This document shows, piece by piece, positions 15,209-21,168 of a DNA stretch of 21,182 nucleotides (position 1 is the stretch's first letter; each line of letters opens with the position of its first letter). The notes beneath the pieces are model-generated. The model saw nothing but the letters and a program-made list of their open reading frames with translations, did not search any database and had not been told where the DNA came from. The stretch is from positions 1-21,182 of the IMG/VR virus record IMGVR_UViG_3300043469_000847, one strand, 5' to 3'. Both the position numbers and the translations under genes were made by a program. This DNA comes from a virus.

Positions 15209-15493
15209 CTATCCTTTTCTAAGCTTTCTTTTACCTTGCTCAGAAGTAGTAGGTTGATCATCAGTATCAGATTCTTCTTCTAACTCTCCTTCTTGTTGAG
15301 CTTGAGCCATCATTGCATACTGCATTTGAATATTAGTTCTTTTAAATCTTACTTCATCAATTGCAAAAAGCATTTGCTCATACTTAAGTTGTGCTTCTAG
15401 GTAAGGTAAAGATTCAGTATAAAACTGAAGCATTTGTTCTTTTTGAGCTGCCATTTCTTCAGCTGTAAACTCTCTTTCTTGTTGGTTTTCCAT
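15209..15493 (-). CDS. First gene of packaging operon, coiled-coil protein
   Basis: This 94-aa protein begins MENQQEREFTAEEMAAQKEQ. Residues 8-70 form a nearly continuous helix with FYTESLPYLEAQLKYEQMLF and RFKRTNIQMQYAMMAQAQQ. The end is acidic then basic (EEESDTDDQPTTSEQGKRKLRKG). It has no signal peptide or membrane helix. I recall similar proteins near terminase genes in Bacteroidota phages, without a known role. It ends with TAG. The gene is the first after the candidate promoter at 15518-15525 and after the terminator of the upstream module, so it leads the packaging and capsid operon. Confidence 0.6.
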   Translation of the reverse strand: MENQQEREFTAEEMAAQKEQMLQFYTESLPYLEAQLKYEQMLFAIDEVRFKRTNIQMQYAMMAQAQQEGELEEESDTDDQPTTSEQGKRKLRKG

Positions 15494-15517
15494 GATGGTT
15501 AAATTATTGGTTTACAA

Positions 15518-15525
15518 CAAATATA
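15518..15525 (-). promoter_or_regulatory. Candidate promoter -7 element TATATTTG
   Basis: On the minus strand TATATTTG exactly matches the Bacteroidota consensus TAnnTTTG and lies 25 bases before the ATG of the 94-aa gene. No clear TTTG is found about 19 bases upstream; a GTTTAAAC palindrome lies near. It falls between a terminator and the first gene of the next operon, where a promoter is expected. Confidence 0.5.
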
Positions 15526-15546
15526 CAAAATAAGTTTAAATGTATA

Positions 15547-15558
15547 TTGTTTAAACAA
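15547..15558. promoter_or_regulatory. 12-base palindrome, possible operator
   Basis: TTGTTTAAACAA is a perfect inverted repeat just upstream of the candidate promoter and overlapping the U-tract of the terminator. A half copy, GTTTAAA, lies at 15534-15540. It could bind a dimeric regulator. It could also be chance in AT-rich DNA. Confidence 0.2.
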
Positions 15559-15587
15559 AAAATCCAGGCACAGAAAGTACCTGGATT
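15556..15587 (-). terminator. Intrinsic terminator ending the lysis operon
   Basis: On the minus strand AATCCAGG (complement of 15580-15587) pairs with CCTGGATT (complement of 15561-15568), eight base pairs around an eleven-base loop. It is followed by T-rich TTTTG (complement of 15556-15560). It lies 17 bases after the stop of the 98-aa gene and points in the direction of that operon. Confidence 0.85.
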
Positions 15588-15604
15588 ATAGTAGTTTAAG
15601 TATA

Positions 15605-15901
15605 TTACTTTTTCTTAGCCGTTCTTTTTATAGCTCCACCTTTCTTTTGCTGGTTTAACATTTTCTTTAAACCTAATCCAGCAGCAGCACCCGCAGCAAG
15701 ACCTAATATTACATCACGGCCTGTTGTGCTTGATCCACTACTCTTAACTCTATAAGTCTTTGATTTACCACAATTACTTTTTCTTCTTCTTCTTCTTTTA
15801 CCATCTGCAGCAGTATACTCTTCCATACAAGAATCATCTGAAGCACCACCTGCTTCATAACTCTTCATAGAACGGATCATTTGATTTTTACTATCTATCA
15901 T
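15605..15901 (-). CDS. Basic protein with Gly-zipper helix and Gly-Gly motifs
   Basis: This 98-aa protein has AGGASDDSC near residue 18 and an Arg run KRRRRRKSNCGKSK (35-48). A small hydrophobic Gly/Ala segment, VILGLAAGAAAGLGL (64-78), could form a glycine-zipper helix in a membrane or in oligomers. The C-terminus is KKGGAIKRTAKKK. Two Cys (25, 44) flank the Arg stretch. The Gly-Gly motifs match those of the proteins at 1580-3770 and the endolysin tail. It is the last gene before the terminator. Function is unknown. A basic membrane-active or virion protein is possible. Confidence 0.5.
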   Translation of the reverse strand: MIDSKNQMIRSMKSYEAGGASDDSCMEEYTAADGKRRRRRKSNCGKSKTYRVKSSGSSTTGRDVILGLAAGAAAGLGLKKMLNQQKKGGAIKRTAKKK

Positions 15902-15903
15902 GA

Positions 15904-16062
15904 TTACCTATTTTTAATTGTAAAGTTTAATACTGTAAGTAAGTAAAAGTCTCTAGAGATATCTACCTCAATAGATAAGATATCAATAAAAGAGAATCTA
16001 ACTTTAATTGCTAGTTTATCCCATTGTTTAGAATAACTATTCCAACCATTTCTAACTTTCAT
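15904..16062 (-). CDS. 52-aa ORF filling the gap after the endolysin
   Basis: An ATG at complement 16060-16062 opens a 52-codon frame, MKVRNGWNSYSKQWDKLAIK, that ends with TAA two bases before the next gene starts. Its start is six bases after the endolysin stop, so it fits the operon spacing exactly. The second half is beta-like and hydrophobic (IDILSIEVDISRDFYLLTVL). No signal peptide or known motif is seen. I rate it likely to be a real small gene because of the tight spacing, but have no function. Confidence 0.5.
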   Translation of the reverse strand: MKVRNGWNSYSKQWDKLAIKVRFSFIDILSIEVDISRDFYLLTVLNFTIKNR

Positions 16063-16068
16063 ACGTCC

Positions 16069-16530
16069 TTATTTGTATGGAACATAAGAGGTAGCTCCGC
16101 CTTTTTTAACAGCTTTAAGAATCTGCTTGCGTTGCTTACCTGTAGATTCATAAGATACGTGTACCCAATCAGGATTAGTGTCTGTTCCAAACTCCCAGAT
16201 AAGTTGGTCAAATTCTAAGTTATCTTTAATGTAGTTAAAGATTGCAGCATTAGTTACTGATGTGCCATCCATGTCAATATCAATTGCCTCACCAGAACAA
16301 TGTTGTGATGTAGCTGATCCACCAATAGCTTTATTAAGGGCTGCGGAGCGGTATCCTGAACTAATATGAATTGGAACAGCAAAGTGTTCACGGATTGGTT
16401 GAAACACCTTCTCAGCTAATAATTTGAAGTTCTCAATATGTGCCTCTGTAGGCATGTTACTTACCCCTTTTCTTTTAGCAGTTTCTGATCTCATTACTTC
16501 TGCTAATGATAAATTTTTACTTAGTTGCAT
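16069..16530 (-). CDS. M15-type peptidase, probable endolysin
   Basis: This is a 153-aa peptidase of the Peptidase_M15_3 type. Metal ligands are H77 and D84 in SQHCSGEAIDID (residues 75-86) and H124 in WVHVS (122-126). E113 is the likely catalytic base. ISSGYRSAALNKAIGG (56-71) is the conserved block before the first His. It should cut the peptide stems of peptidoglycan (L-Ala-D-Glu or D-Ala bonds) for lysis. No signal peptide or anchor domain is present, so release probably needs the holin coded just before it. The last 15 residues, after the domain, read KAVKKGGATSYVPYK, with the same Gly-Gly motif as the small basic proteins; this tail is unusual for an endolysin. The start follows the holin-like gene by 18 bases with an A-rich leader. 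Confidence 0.85.
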   Translation of the reverse strand: MQLSKNLSLAEVMRSETAKRKGVSNMPTEAHIENFKLLAEKVFQPIREHFAVPIHISSGYRSAALNKAIGGSATSQHCSGEAIDIDMDGTSVTNAAIFNYIKDNLEFDQLIWEFGTDTNPDWVHVSYESTGKQRKQILKAVKKGGATSYVPYK

Positions 16531-16548
16531 TTTGTTTATTTTATATGA

Positions 16549-16824
16549 TTAATCTACTACTTCTTCTGAAGTCTCTTCTTGTTTCTTTGCTTTGTTCTTT
16601 AAGCTCATAATGCGTCCGGCAGTTGTGATACCAAATGCACCTAAGGTAAGGAGCATAAAACCATCAAAGATAAATTCTTTAATGATTAGTTCATTGCCAA
16701 TGATTCCTGTAATTACATCTGTAAGTAATACAAATACCATTGCAAAAAATGATACAACCCCTACAAAGGCTTGCTCATTAATGTTATTATCATCTGAGAT
16801 TAACTCTCTAAAAAACTTTTTCAT
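16549..16824 (-). CDS. Two-helix membrane protein, holin candidate
   Basis: This is a 91-aa protein with a short charged N-terminus and two hydrophobic helices, AFVGVVSFFAMVFVLLTDVI (residues 19-38) and a second at about residues 50-70 (FDGFMLLTLGAFGITTAG). A Lys-rich then acidic C-terminus follows (KNKAKKQEETSEEVVD). This is the layout of a class II holin, and it is coded directly before the endolysin. It overlaps the 183-aa secreted-protein gene by four bases (ATGA). It is the most likely pore-forming holin among several membrane proteins here, by position and topology. Confidence 0.65.
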   Translation of the reverse strand: MKKFFRELISDDNNINEQAFVGVVSFFAMVFVLLTDVITGIIGNELIIKEFIFDGFMLLTLGAFGITTAGRIMSLKNKAKKQEETSEEVVD

Positions 16825-17372
16825 AACTTATTTATTTTTGGTCTGTTGGGTAATATTACCTCTTTTTCCCATCCTCTTCTAGGATAGTCATTTTTCTTTT
16901 TATCTTCTGGAGGACATGTTTCTGCTCTATAGAAGAATATGTCCCCGGTTTGATCATTCTTTCTTACTACATATACTGATAAGTCTACTGCTTCAATCCA
17001 GTTACTATCATATGAATAATACAACCAGGCCCCTTCTTTTGCTCTGCTTACTATCCATTCTTCTGTATGCTCATTAAGAATCAACATATCTGTGTACTCT
17101 TCTCTTAACATTTTATATGCAGAATAGTATCCAGAATTATATCTAAGCATAGAATCTTTATATCTTATAATAGAGTCTTTAGTTCTTAGTTCAACCTTAG
17201 AGTCAGCAATCTTTTTCTTCTGGCTTTCAAAGATATCATTGATTGTATCAGCTTGACCCTTGGTAAGAATAACTACTGAGTCACCTTCAATTACCGTCTG
17301 CAGTGGGTAACGTGATTGGCTGGAACTCAAACTGCTTACCAGTAGACTGCTTGCGAACAATATCTTTTTCAT
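16821..17372 (-). CDS. Secreted coiled-coil protein, possible outer spanin-like partner
   Basis: This 183-aa protein starts with MKKILFASSLLVSSLSSSQS, a good Sec signal peptide with likely cleavage near residue 20. No lipobox Cys is found. Residues 45-85 are charged coiled coil with a heptad-like pair DSIIRYK/DSMLRYN. The rest has mixed Tyr/Trp-rich sequence (WLYYSYDSNWIEAVDLSVYVV) and one Cys (ETCPPED). It overlaps the previous gene's 3' end by 86 bases in another frame, as Rz1 overlaps Rz in lambda-like phages. Lack of a lipid anchor argues against a classical o-spanin, so a periplasmic partner of the 126-aa inner-membrane coiled-coil protein is more cautious. Confidence 0.5.
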   Translation of the reverse strand: MKKILFASSLLVSSLSSSQSRYPLQTVIEGDSVVILTKGQADTINDIFESQKKKIADSKVELRTKDSIIRYKDSMLRYNSGYYSAYKMLREEYTDMLILNEHTEEWIVSRAKEGAWLYYSYDSNWIEAVDLSVYVVRKNDQTGDIFFYRAETCPPEDKKKNDYPRRGWEKEVILPNRPKINKL

Positions 17373-17667
17373 TTGCTAATTCTTTTTTAATGTCTTTTAC
17401 TACAGATCTTGTACTATCTAAGTCTCCAATAACTTCAGAGACCATCTCTTCTAGGTTTGTTTTTTCTTCTACTAGTTCTTTATTTGCAGCTTTTAACTTA
17501 CCTACACTTTTAGTTAACTTAGTATTTGCTGTAGTAAGTTGTTTGTTCTTTCCAGTTAATTGAACATTATCATCTACAACAACTACATGTTCATGACCAC
17601 TTGAGAATATCTGTAATATTACAAGTAGAATAAAACCACCCGCTATCAGAAATAATCTAGTTCTCAT
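17287..17667 (-). CDS. Inner-membrane coiled-coil protein, i-spanin-like
   Basis: This 126-aa protein has one N-terminal membrane helix (LFLIAGGFILLVILQIF, residues 5-21) and then a periplasmic coiled coil from about 32 to 108 (LTTANTKLTKSVGKLKAANK and on). The end is Thr/Pro-rich. The N-in, coiled-coil-out topology fits an inner-membrane spanin subunit (Rz-like). It overlaps the 81-aa gene by four bases (ATGA), and its last 86 bases overlap the secreted protein gene. Order is holin-like genes, this, secreted partner, holin, endolysin. Spanin identity is by topology and overlap, not by a named family. Confidence 0.55.
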   Translation of the reverse strand: MRTRLFLIAGGFILLVILQIFSSGHEHVVVVDDNVQLTGKNKQLTTANTKLTKSVGKLKAANKELVEEKTNLEEMVSEVIGDLDSTRSVVKDIKKELANEKDIVRKQSTGKQFEFQPITLPTADGN

Positions 17668-17909
17668 TTCTTCTTACTAAAAAGCAATAGTATAGTTTCT
17701 TTTAAACTCTTTGAGCTTTCAGTGCTTTCTTCTAGTTTCTTTTCTAGCTCATCTCTATAATCACCTTCTAGTTCTTCTACTTTTATTTTTAACTCTTCTT
17801 CACTCTTGAGAAGTTTGTTTAAAAACATCCAGCATAAGTAACCCAGTGCTAAGACAGCAAAGCCTAATACTCCATACTGTGTTAATACTTCAAAGGGACC
17901 AAATGACAT
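17664..17909 (-). CDS. Holin-like single-helix membrane protein, paralogue B
   Basis: This is an 81-aa protein with helix YGVLGFAVLALGYLCWMF (residues 12-29) followed by a charged coiled-coil tail (EELKIKVEELEGDYRDELEK) and basic end (FSKKK). Its helix matches that of the next-upstream 66-aa gene at 14 of 23 positions, so the two arose by duplication. It joins that gene by a TAATG overlap. Short, one-helix proteins with cytoplasmic charged tails are common holin or antiholin types. Which of the two, if either, makes the lethal hole is unknown. Confidence 0.5.
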   Translation of the reverse strand: MSFGPFEVLTQYGVLGFAVLALGYLCWMFLNKLLKSEEELKIKVEELEGDYRDELEKKLEESTESSKSLKETILLLFSKKK

Positions 17910-18109
17910 TATTTCCTAGTTTTTCTTTTTGTTGTTTTCTTTTCTGTAAGCTCTTCTTTCATCTTCTTGTTCTCATCAAGATATCTCTTGATAAATAACC
18001 AAGCAACATAACCAAGGGCTAATACTGCTAATCCTAGGGGACCATAGTCTCCTAGTTGTGCAAATACACCAAAATCTGGTGCTGTTGTTTCTACTGCTGT
18101 TGTATCCAT
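17909..18109 (-). CDS. Holin-like single-helix membrane protein, paralogue A
   Basis: This 66-aa protein has an N-terminal Thr/Ala-rich stretch of 20 residues, a helix YGPLGLAVLALGYVAWLF (22-39), and a strongly basic tail (KKMKEELTEKKTTKRKTRK). The helix is shared with the following gene. Its tail is basic rather than coiled-coil and shorter. A holin with a basic C-terminus and an antiholin-like partner from duplication is a familiar arrangement (as in lambda dual starts), but this is inference. It joins both neighbours by TAATG overlaps. Confidence 0.5.
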   Translation of the reverse strand: MDTTAVETTAPDFGVFAQLGDYGPLGLAVLALGYVAWLFIKRYLDENKKMKEELTEKKTTKRKTRK

Positions 18110-18369
18110 TATCTTTGTAATATTAGTTGTTTGACTGCATCAGATAATTCAGCAACACTTCTAGCTAAGTTTTTAATCTCAAGTTGAGTCTGTTCCTGAA
18201 TGGCCTGATATTTTAATCTTGATTCTTGTTCTACAAGTTCAATTTTTCCTTTTAGTTTGCCTAGGCTTTCTGTATTGTTTCTAACATCTGTGTGAATGAT
18301 TCTTAGAAAGTATCCAATAACTCCTGTTACTGCTACCAAACCCCACTGTACAAGTTGTGCTATTTCCAT
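18109..18369 (-). CDS. Membrane-anchored coiled-coil protein
   Basis: This 86-aa protein has one N-terminal helix (LVQWGLVAVTGVIGYFL, about residues 6-22) and then a coiled coil to the C-terminus (LGKLKGKIELVEQESRLKYQ). No signal peptidase site is seen. Such one-helix, coiled-coil proteins occur in XhlA-like lysis clusters, where they assist holins. It joins neighbours by TAATG overlaps and lies in the lysis cassette. Role in holin assembly or spanin-like function is inferred from topology only. Confidence 0.45.
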   Translation of the reverse strand: MEIAQLVQWGLVAVTGVIGYFLRIIHTDVRNNTESLGKLKGKIELVEQESRLKYQAIQEQTQLEIKNLARSVAELSDAVKQLILQR

Positions 18370-18863
18370 TATTTTATAATTAATCCTGTAGTTAGTATTC
18401 CATTTAATATGAAAGAGATGTTTCTTTGTCTCTTTAGTTTCTTGATATCAAAAGCCTGTGATGTAATAATAGTATCCTGGGAGTTTATAATGTATCTCTG
18501 GGCTACTATAATGGTATCCTGGGCAGATATAATGGCATCCTTCTCTTTGTCTCTACGGTAGAGTACATGAATCATTGTATCCTGGATCTGTGTAATTCTA
18601 AAGGTATCTCTAGAGTTTTTAACATTTTCTAGTTCTGCTTGTAAATCAAAGAGTCCATGGTTGAGTTCATCAATAATAACTTTGCTGTTGTCTATTGCTT
18701 TACCTTGTTGTTTGATTACAGTCTCCTTACCTTGAATTCTGGTTTCAATAGTCTTTTGTGTACTTACTGGGTATACCTGTTTAGGTTCTCTCATAATAAG
18801 CACCACACACATTACTCCTAGAGCAATCTGAATTAAAAGAGTTATGTTAGCTTTATTTATCAT
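18369..18863 (-). CDS. Membrane protein with heptad repeats, two terminal helices
   Basis: I use the ATG at complement 18861-18863 (164 aa, MINKANITLLIQIALG). It overlaps the fibre stop as ATGA and gives a clean N-terminal helix; an upstream ATG 33 bases earlier would add 11 residues inside the fibre gene. The protein has an N-terminal membrane helix (about 5-24), a Gln-rich coiled coil, four near-identical heptads (DTIIVAQ, RYIINSQ, DTIITSQ and a first DAIISAQ) near residues 105-135, and a C-terminal hydrophobic end (ISFILNGILTTGLIIK). The heptads are coded by a 21-base tandem repeat. It could be a large spanin-like or a tail or membrane-associated protein. No family is recognised. Confidence 0.45.
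   Translation of the reverse strand: MINKANITLLIQIALGVMCVVLIMREPKQVYPVSTQKTIETRIQGKETVIKQQGKAIDNSKVIIDELNHGLFDLQAELENVKNSRDTFRITQIQDTMIHVLYRRDKEKDAIISAQDTIIVAQRYIINSQDTIITSQAFDIKKLKRQRNISFILNGILTTGLIIK
18468..18551 (-). repeat. Four 21-base tandem repeats coding heptads
   Basis: Four copies start at 18468, 18489, 18510 and 18531 with exact 21-base spacing; each begins aat on the plus strand and carries a version of GTATCCTGGG. They code seven-residue units of the coiled coil. The last copy has diverged. Such repeats can change length by slippage while keeping the reading frame and heptad phase. Confidence 0.8.
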
Positions 18864-21061
18864 GGTACAATATTTAATACACCAGCATTTGACCAAACAG
18901 AACCTGAAGGTAAACCAGTTGCTACTGTAGGGATATTTTTAATTGACAGGTTATTGACAAATGTTGCACATACTCTATCTGAAATGATATTAGAACCAAC
19001 TATAAATGAACGAGTACAAGATGCTGTGTTTGAAGAACCTCCCAAAATTCCTGAATAAGCACCACTTGCCGTATTTGTACAACCTCCGCTTACTATTGAA
19101 AAATCAGAAGATGCTAAATTATTACATCCTCCACCTATTGTAGACACAAGTCCTGTTGCTCTGTTTATAATACCACCACCTACTGTAGAATATATTCCAC
19201 CTGCTTGATTCTGAAATCCTCCACCTATGAAAGAGAATTGACCAGCATTAACTATAGCTGGAGTAGCAGTAAATGCACATGATGCTAATGACCAAGTTCC
19301 ACAACTTGTATTATTACCAACACCCCCTGTTACTACCGCACCATAAGATAAGCAGCCACTTGTTGAATTACATACGTTGTTGCAATTACCACCACCAATA
19401 AAACTATCTATGGAGTTAGTTGAGTTATAATGTCCACCAGCAACGGAACTTCTTAGTCCAGAGGATATATTTTGACATCCACCTAATACTGCTGAAGCAA
19501 CACCACTTGCTGTGTTTACTCTTCCACCAGCAACTACTGTTGTATTATTACTTGCTGTATTAGTGGTACCCCCTCCAATAAATGAAGTATTTCCACTTGC
19601 AATATTACAATTTCCTCCAAGTATTGCTGCACTAAGGTTACTCGATGTATTTTGGAAACCACCACCAATTGCGGTATAACCAAAACATGCTGAATGATTA
19701 AAACCACCAGCAATTATAGCACAAGCACCAACTGCTTTATTACAAAAACCTCCACCAACAAATGACGCTGTCCCTGATCTATTTTGTAAACCACCTCCAA
19801 TAAATGAATATTGACCAGCATCACATATAACTGGTGCAAGTGAAAATGAACATGTAGGTAAATCCCATACACCACCTATAGTATTGTTTCCTACTCCACC
19901 AACTACAACTGCTCCATAAGCAAGACATCCACTTGTTACATTACAAACATGGTTGCAATTACCACCACCAATAAAACCGCCTGCTGCTTGAGAAGAATTT
20001 CTTACACCTCCACTGATAGTTGATTGATTACCTAATCCCTTATTACCATAACCACCACTTATTGTGGAAAAACCTCCACCTGTTGTATTTAGGCAACCAC
20101 CACTTATTGTTGAACTTAAACCATTAGCAATATTACAAGAACCACCACCAATTGTAGACAATTGACCTGAAGCAGCGTTTTGAAAACCTCCTCCAATGAA
20201 TGAATATTGACCGGCATCACAAATGGTAGTTGGACCAGATGTAAATTTGCAATCTGCTAAACTCCATGTACCTCCAACAGTGTTATTTCCTACTCCACCT
20301 GCAACTACTGCTCCAAATGCAAGACATCCTGATATAGAATTACAAGCAGCATTGGTATTACCACCACCAATAAAACCTGCAAATGCATTTACAAGATTTT
20401 TTTGTCCACCAACTATTGTTGATTGTAATCCACTTGAAACATTTATTTGACCACCTCCAACTATTGAATAATAACCACTTGCTGTATTACCACCACCACC
20501 ACTAACTGTTGAATAACAATCACTTGCTGTATTACCATATCCTCCACTTATTGTTGAATACTTAGAACTTGCAGTATTATTATAACCTCCACTAACTGTT
20601 GAATAAGCACTACTTGTAGTATTAGATTTACCACCAGCTATCACCATGCTATTATTGTAATACCCACTCATTGTATTACCAAATCCCCCAGAAATAGTTG
20701 AACGACTAATACCATATCCACTGATTGTATTACCAAATCCCCCAGTAATCACATTGTACATACCAACGGTAAGAAGCCCACCTGAAGAATTGGTATTTTC
20801 TTTGCCACTAAGAATAGAAGAATAATCACTATTTGTTGAATTACGTATACCAAATACGGTTGAATATGCACCTAATGCAGTATTTAAAGCACCACATCTT
20901 AATGAAGAACCTAATCCTGCTCCTTCTATAATGATACCTCCTGCTGCAGGAGCTGTTTCTAATGCTACAGCAATACACTCAAGACCTTGAAGTACTCTTA
21001 ACTCATAGTCAAAGTTTGAACCTTTATCACCATATGATGGATTTCCGTTACCTAGTCCCAT
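18860..21061 (-). CDS. Beta-roll repetitive tail fibre or adhesin, Cys-rich
   Basis: This 733-aa protein is the likely receptor-binding fibre. Residues 1-30 (MGLGNGNPSYGDKGSNFDYE, then LRVLQGLECI) look like a virion-anchoring head. From about residue 60 to 690 it is built of roughly 15-residue repeats such as YSTISGGYGNTASDC and YSTVSGGGGNTASGY, resembling YadA/Hep_Hag left-handed beta-roll adhesins. Three inserted modules (residues 229-295, 362-428, 552-618) contain GCLxYGAVVxGGVGNNT and TWSLAxC. About 28 Cys occur, unusual for such a fibre. The C-terminus is IPTVATGLPSGSVWSNAGVL, typical of a capping or trimerising end. It is followed by the lysis genes with an ATGA overlap. Fibre assignment is firm; receptor and anchor details are inferred. 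Confidence 0.8.
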   Translation of the reverse strand: MGLGNGNPSYGDKGSNFDYELRVLQGLECIAVALETAPAAGGIIIEGAGLGSSLRCGALNTALGAYSTVFGIRNSTNSDYSSILSGKENTNSSGGLLTVGMYNVITGGFGNTISGYGISRSTISGGFGNTMSGYYNNSMVIAGGKSNTTSSAYSTVSGGYNNTASSKYSTISGGYGNTASDCYSTVSGGGGNTASGYYSIVGGGQINVSSGLQSTIVGGQKNLVNAFAGFIGGGNTNAACNSISGCLAFGAVVAGGVGNNTVGGTWSLADCKFTSGPTTICDAGQYSFIGGGFQNAASGQLSTIGGGSCNIANGLSSTISGGCLNTTGGGFSTISGGYGNKGLGNQSTISGGVRNSSQAAGGFIGGGNCNHVCNVTSGCLAYGAVVVGGVGNNTIGGVWDLPTCSFSLAPVICDAGQYSFIGGGLQNRSGTASFVGGGFCNKAVGACAIIAGGFNHSACFGYTAIGGGFQNTSSNLSAAILGGNCNIASGNTSFIGGGTTNTASNNTTVVAGGRVNTASGVASAVLGGCQNISSGLRSSVAGGHYNSTNSIDSFIGGGNCNNVCNSTSGCLSYGAVVTGGVGNNTSCGTWSLASCAFTATPAIVNAGQFSFIGGGFQNQAGGIYSTVGGGIINRATGLVSTIGGGCNNLASSDFSIVSGGCTNTASGAYSGILGGSSNTASCTRSFIVGSNIISDRVCATFVNNLSIKNIPTVATGLPSGSVWSNAGVLNIVP
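19208..20377 (-). repeat. Three copies of a 67-residue module inside the fibre
   Basis: Copies lie at about 20177-20377, 19778-19978 and 19208-19408. Each codes a stretch starting FIGGGN and including CN(S/V)xSGCL, GAVVxGGVGNN, a Trp, and (N/D)AGQ(Y/F)SFIGGG. Cys positions within the module are mostly kept. The copies are separated by 133 and 190 residues of 15-residue repeats. They probably form lateral protrusions from the beta-roll and could bind receptors. Confidence 0.75.
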
Positions 21062-21063
21062 AC

Positions 21064-21168
21064 TTAAATAGCATTATAAATTCTTTGTAATAACTGAAGA
21101 ACCTTTAATTGGAAATTAAAGTTGGATTTCTTGTTTCCGTAATTTGGATTATTGTTACCTAGTCCCAT
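21064..21168 (-). CDS. 34-aa minigene paralogous to the fibre N-terminus
   Basis: The ORF starts at an ATG (complement 21166-21168) and ends with TAA (complement 21064-21066), two bases before the fibre ATG. It reads MGLGNNNPNYGNKKSNFNFQ, then LKVLQLLQRIYNAI. The fibre starts MGLGNGNPSYGDKGSNFDYE, then LRVLQGLECI, so the two align without gaps over 30 residues. It is either a remnant of a second fibre that lost its body, or a short protein that uses the same anchor. It is intact in frame and has an A-rich leader, so expression is plausible. Confidence 0.6.
   Translation of the reverse strand: MGLGNNNPNYGNKKSNFNFQLKVLQLLQRIYNAI

Noticed and set aside
18860-21061. Repetitive DNA considered as a CRISPR array
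   Set aside because: The repeats are imperfect, in frame and code a continuous beta-roll protein; there are no identical direct repeats with unique spacers and no cas genes.
18860-21061. Fibre considered as target of a diversity-generating retroelement
   Set aside because: No reverse transcriptase or template repeat is seen in the window, and the repeats are explained by the beta-roll. A retroelement outside the window cannot be excluded.
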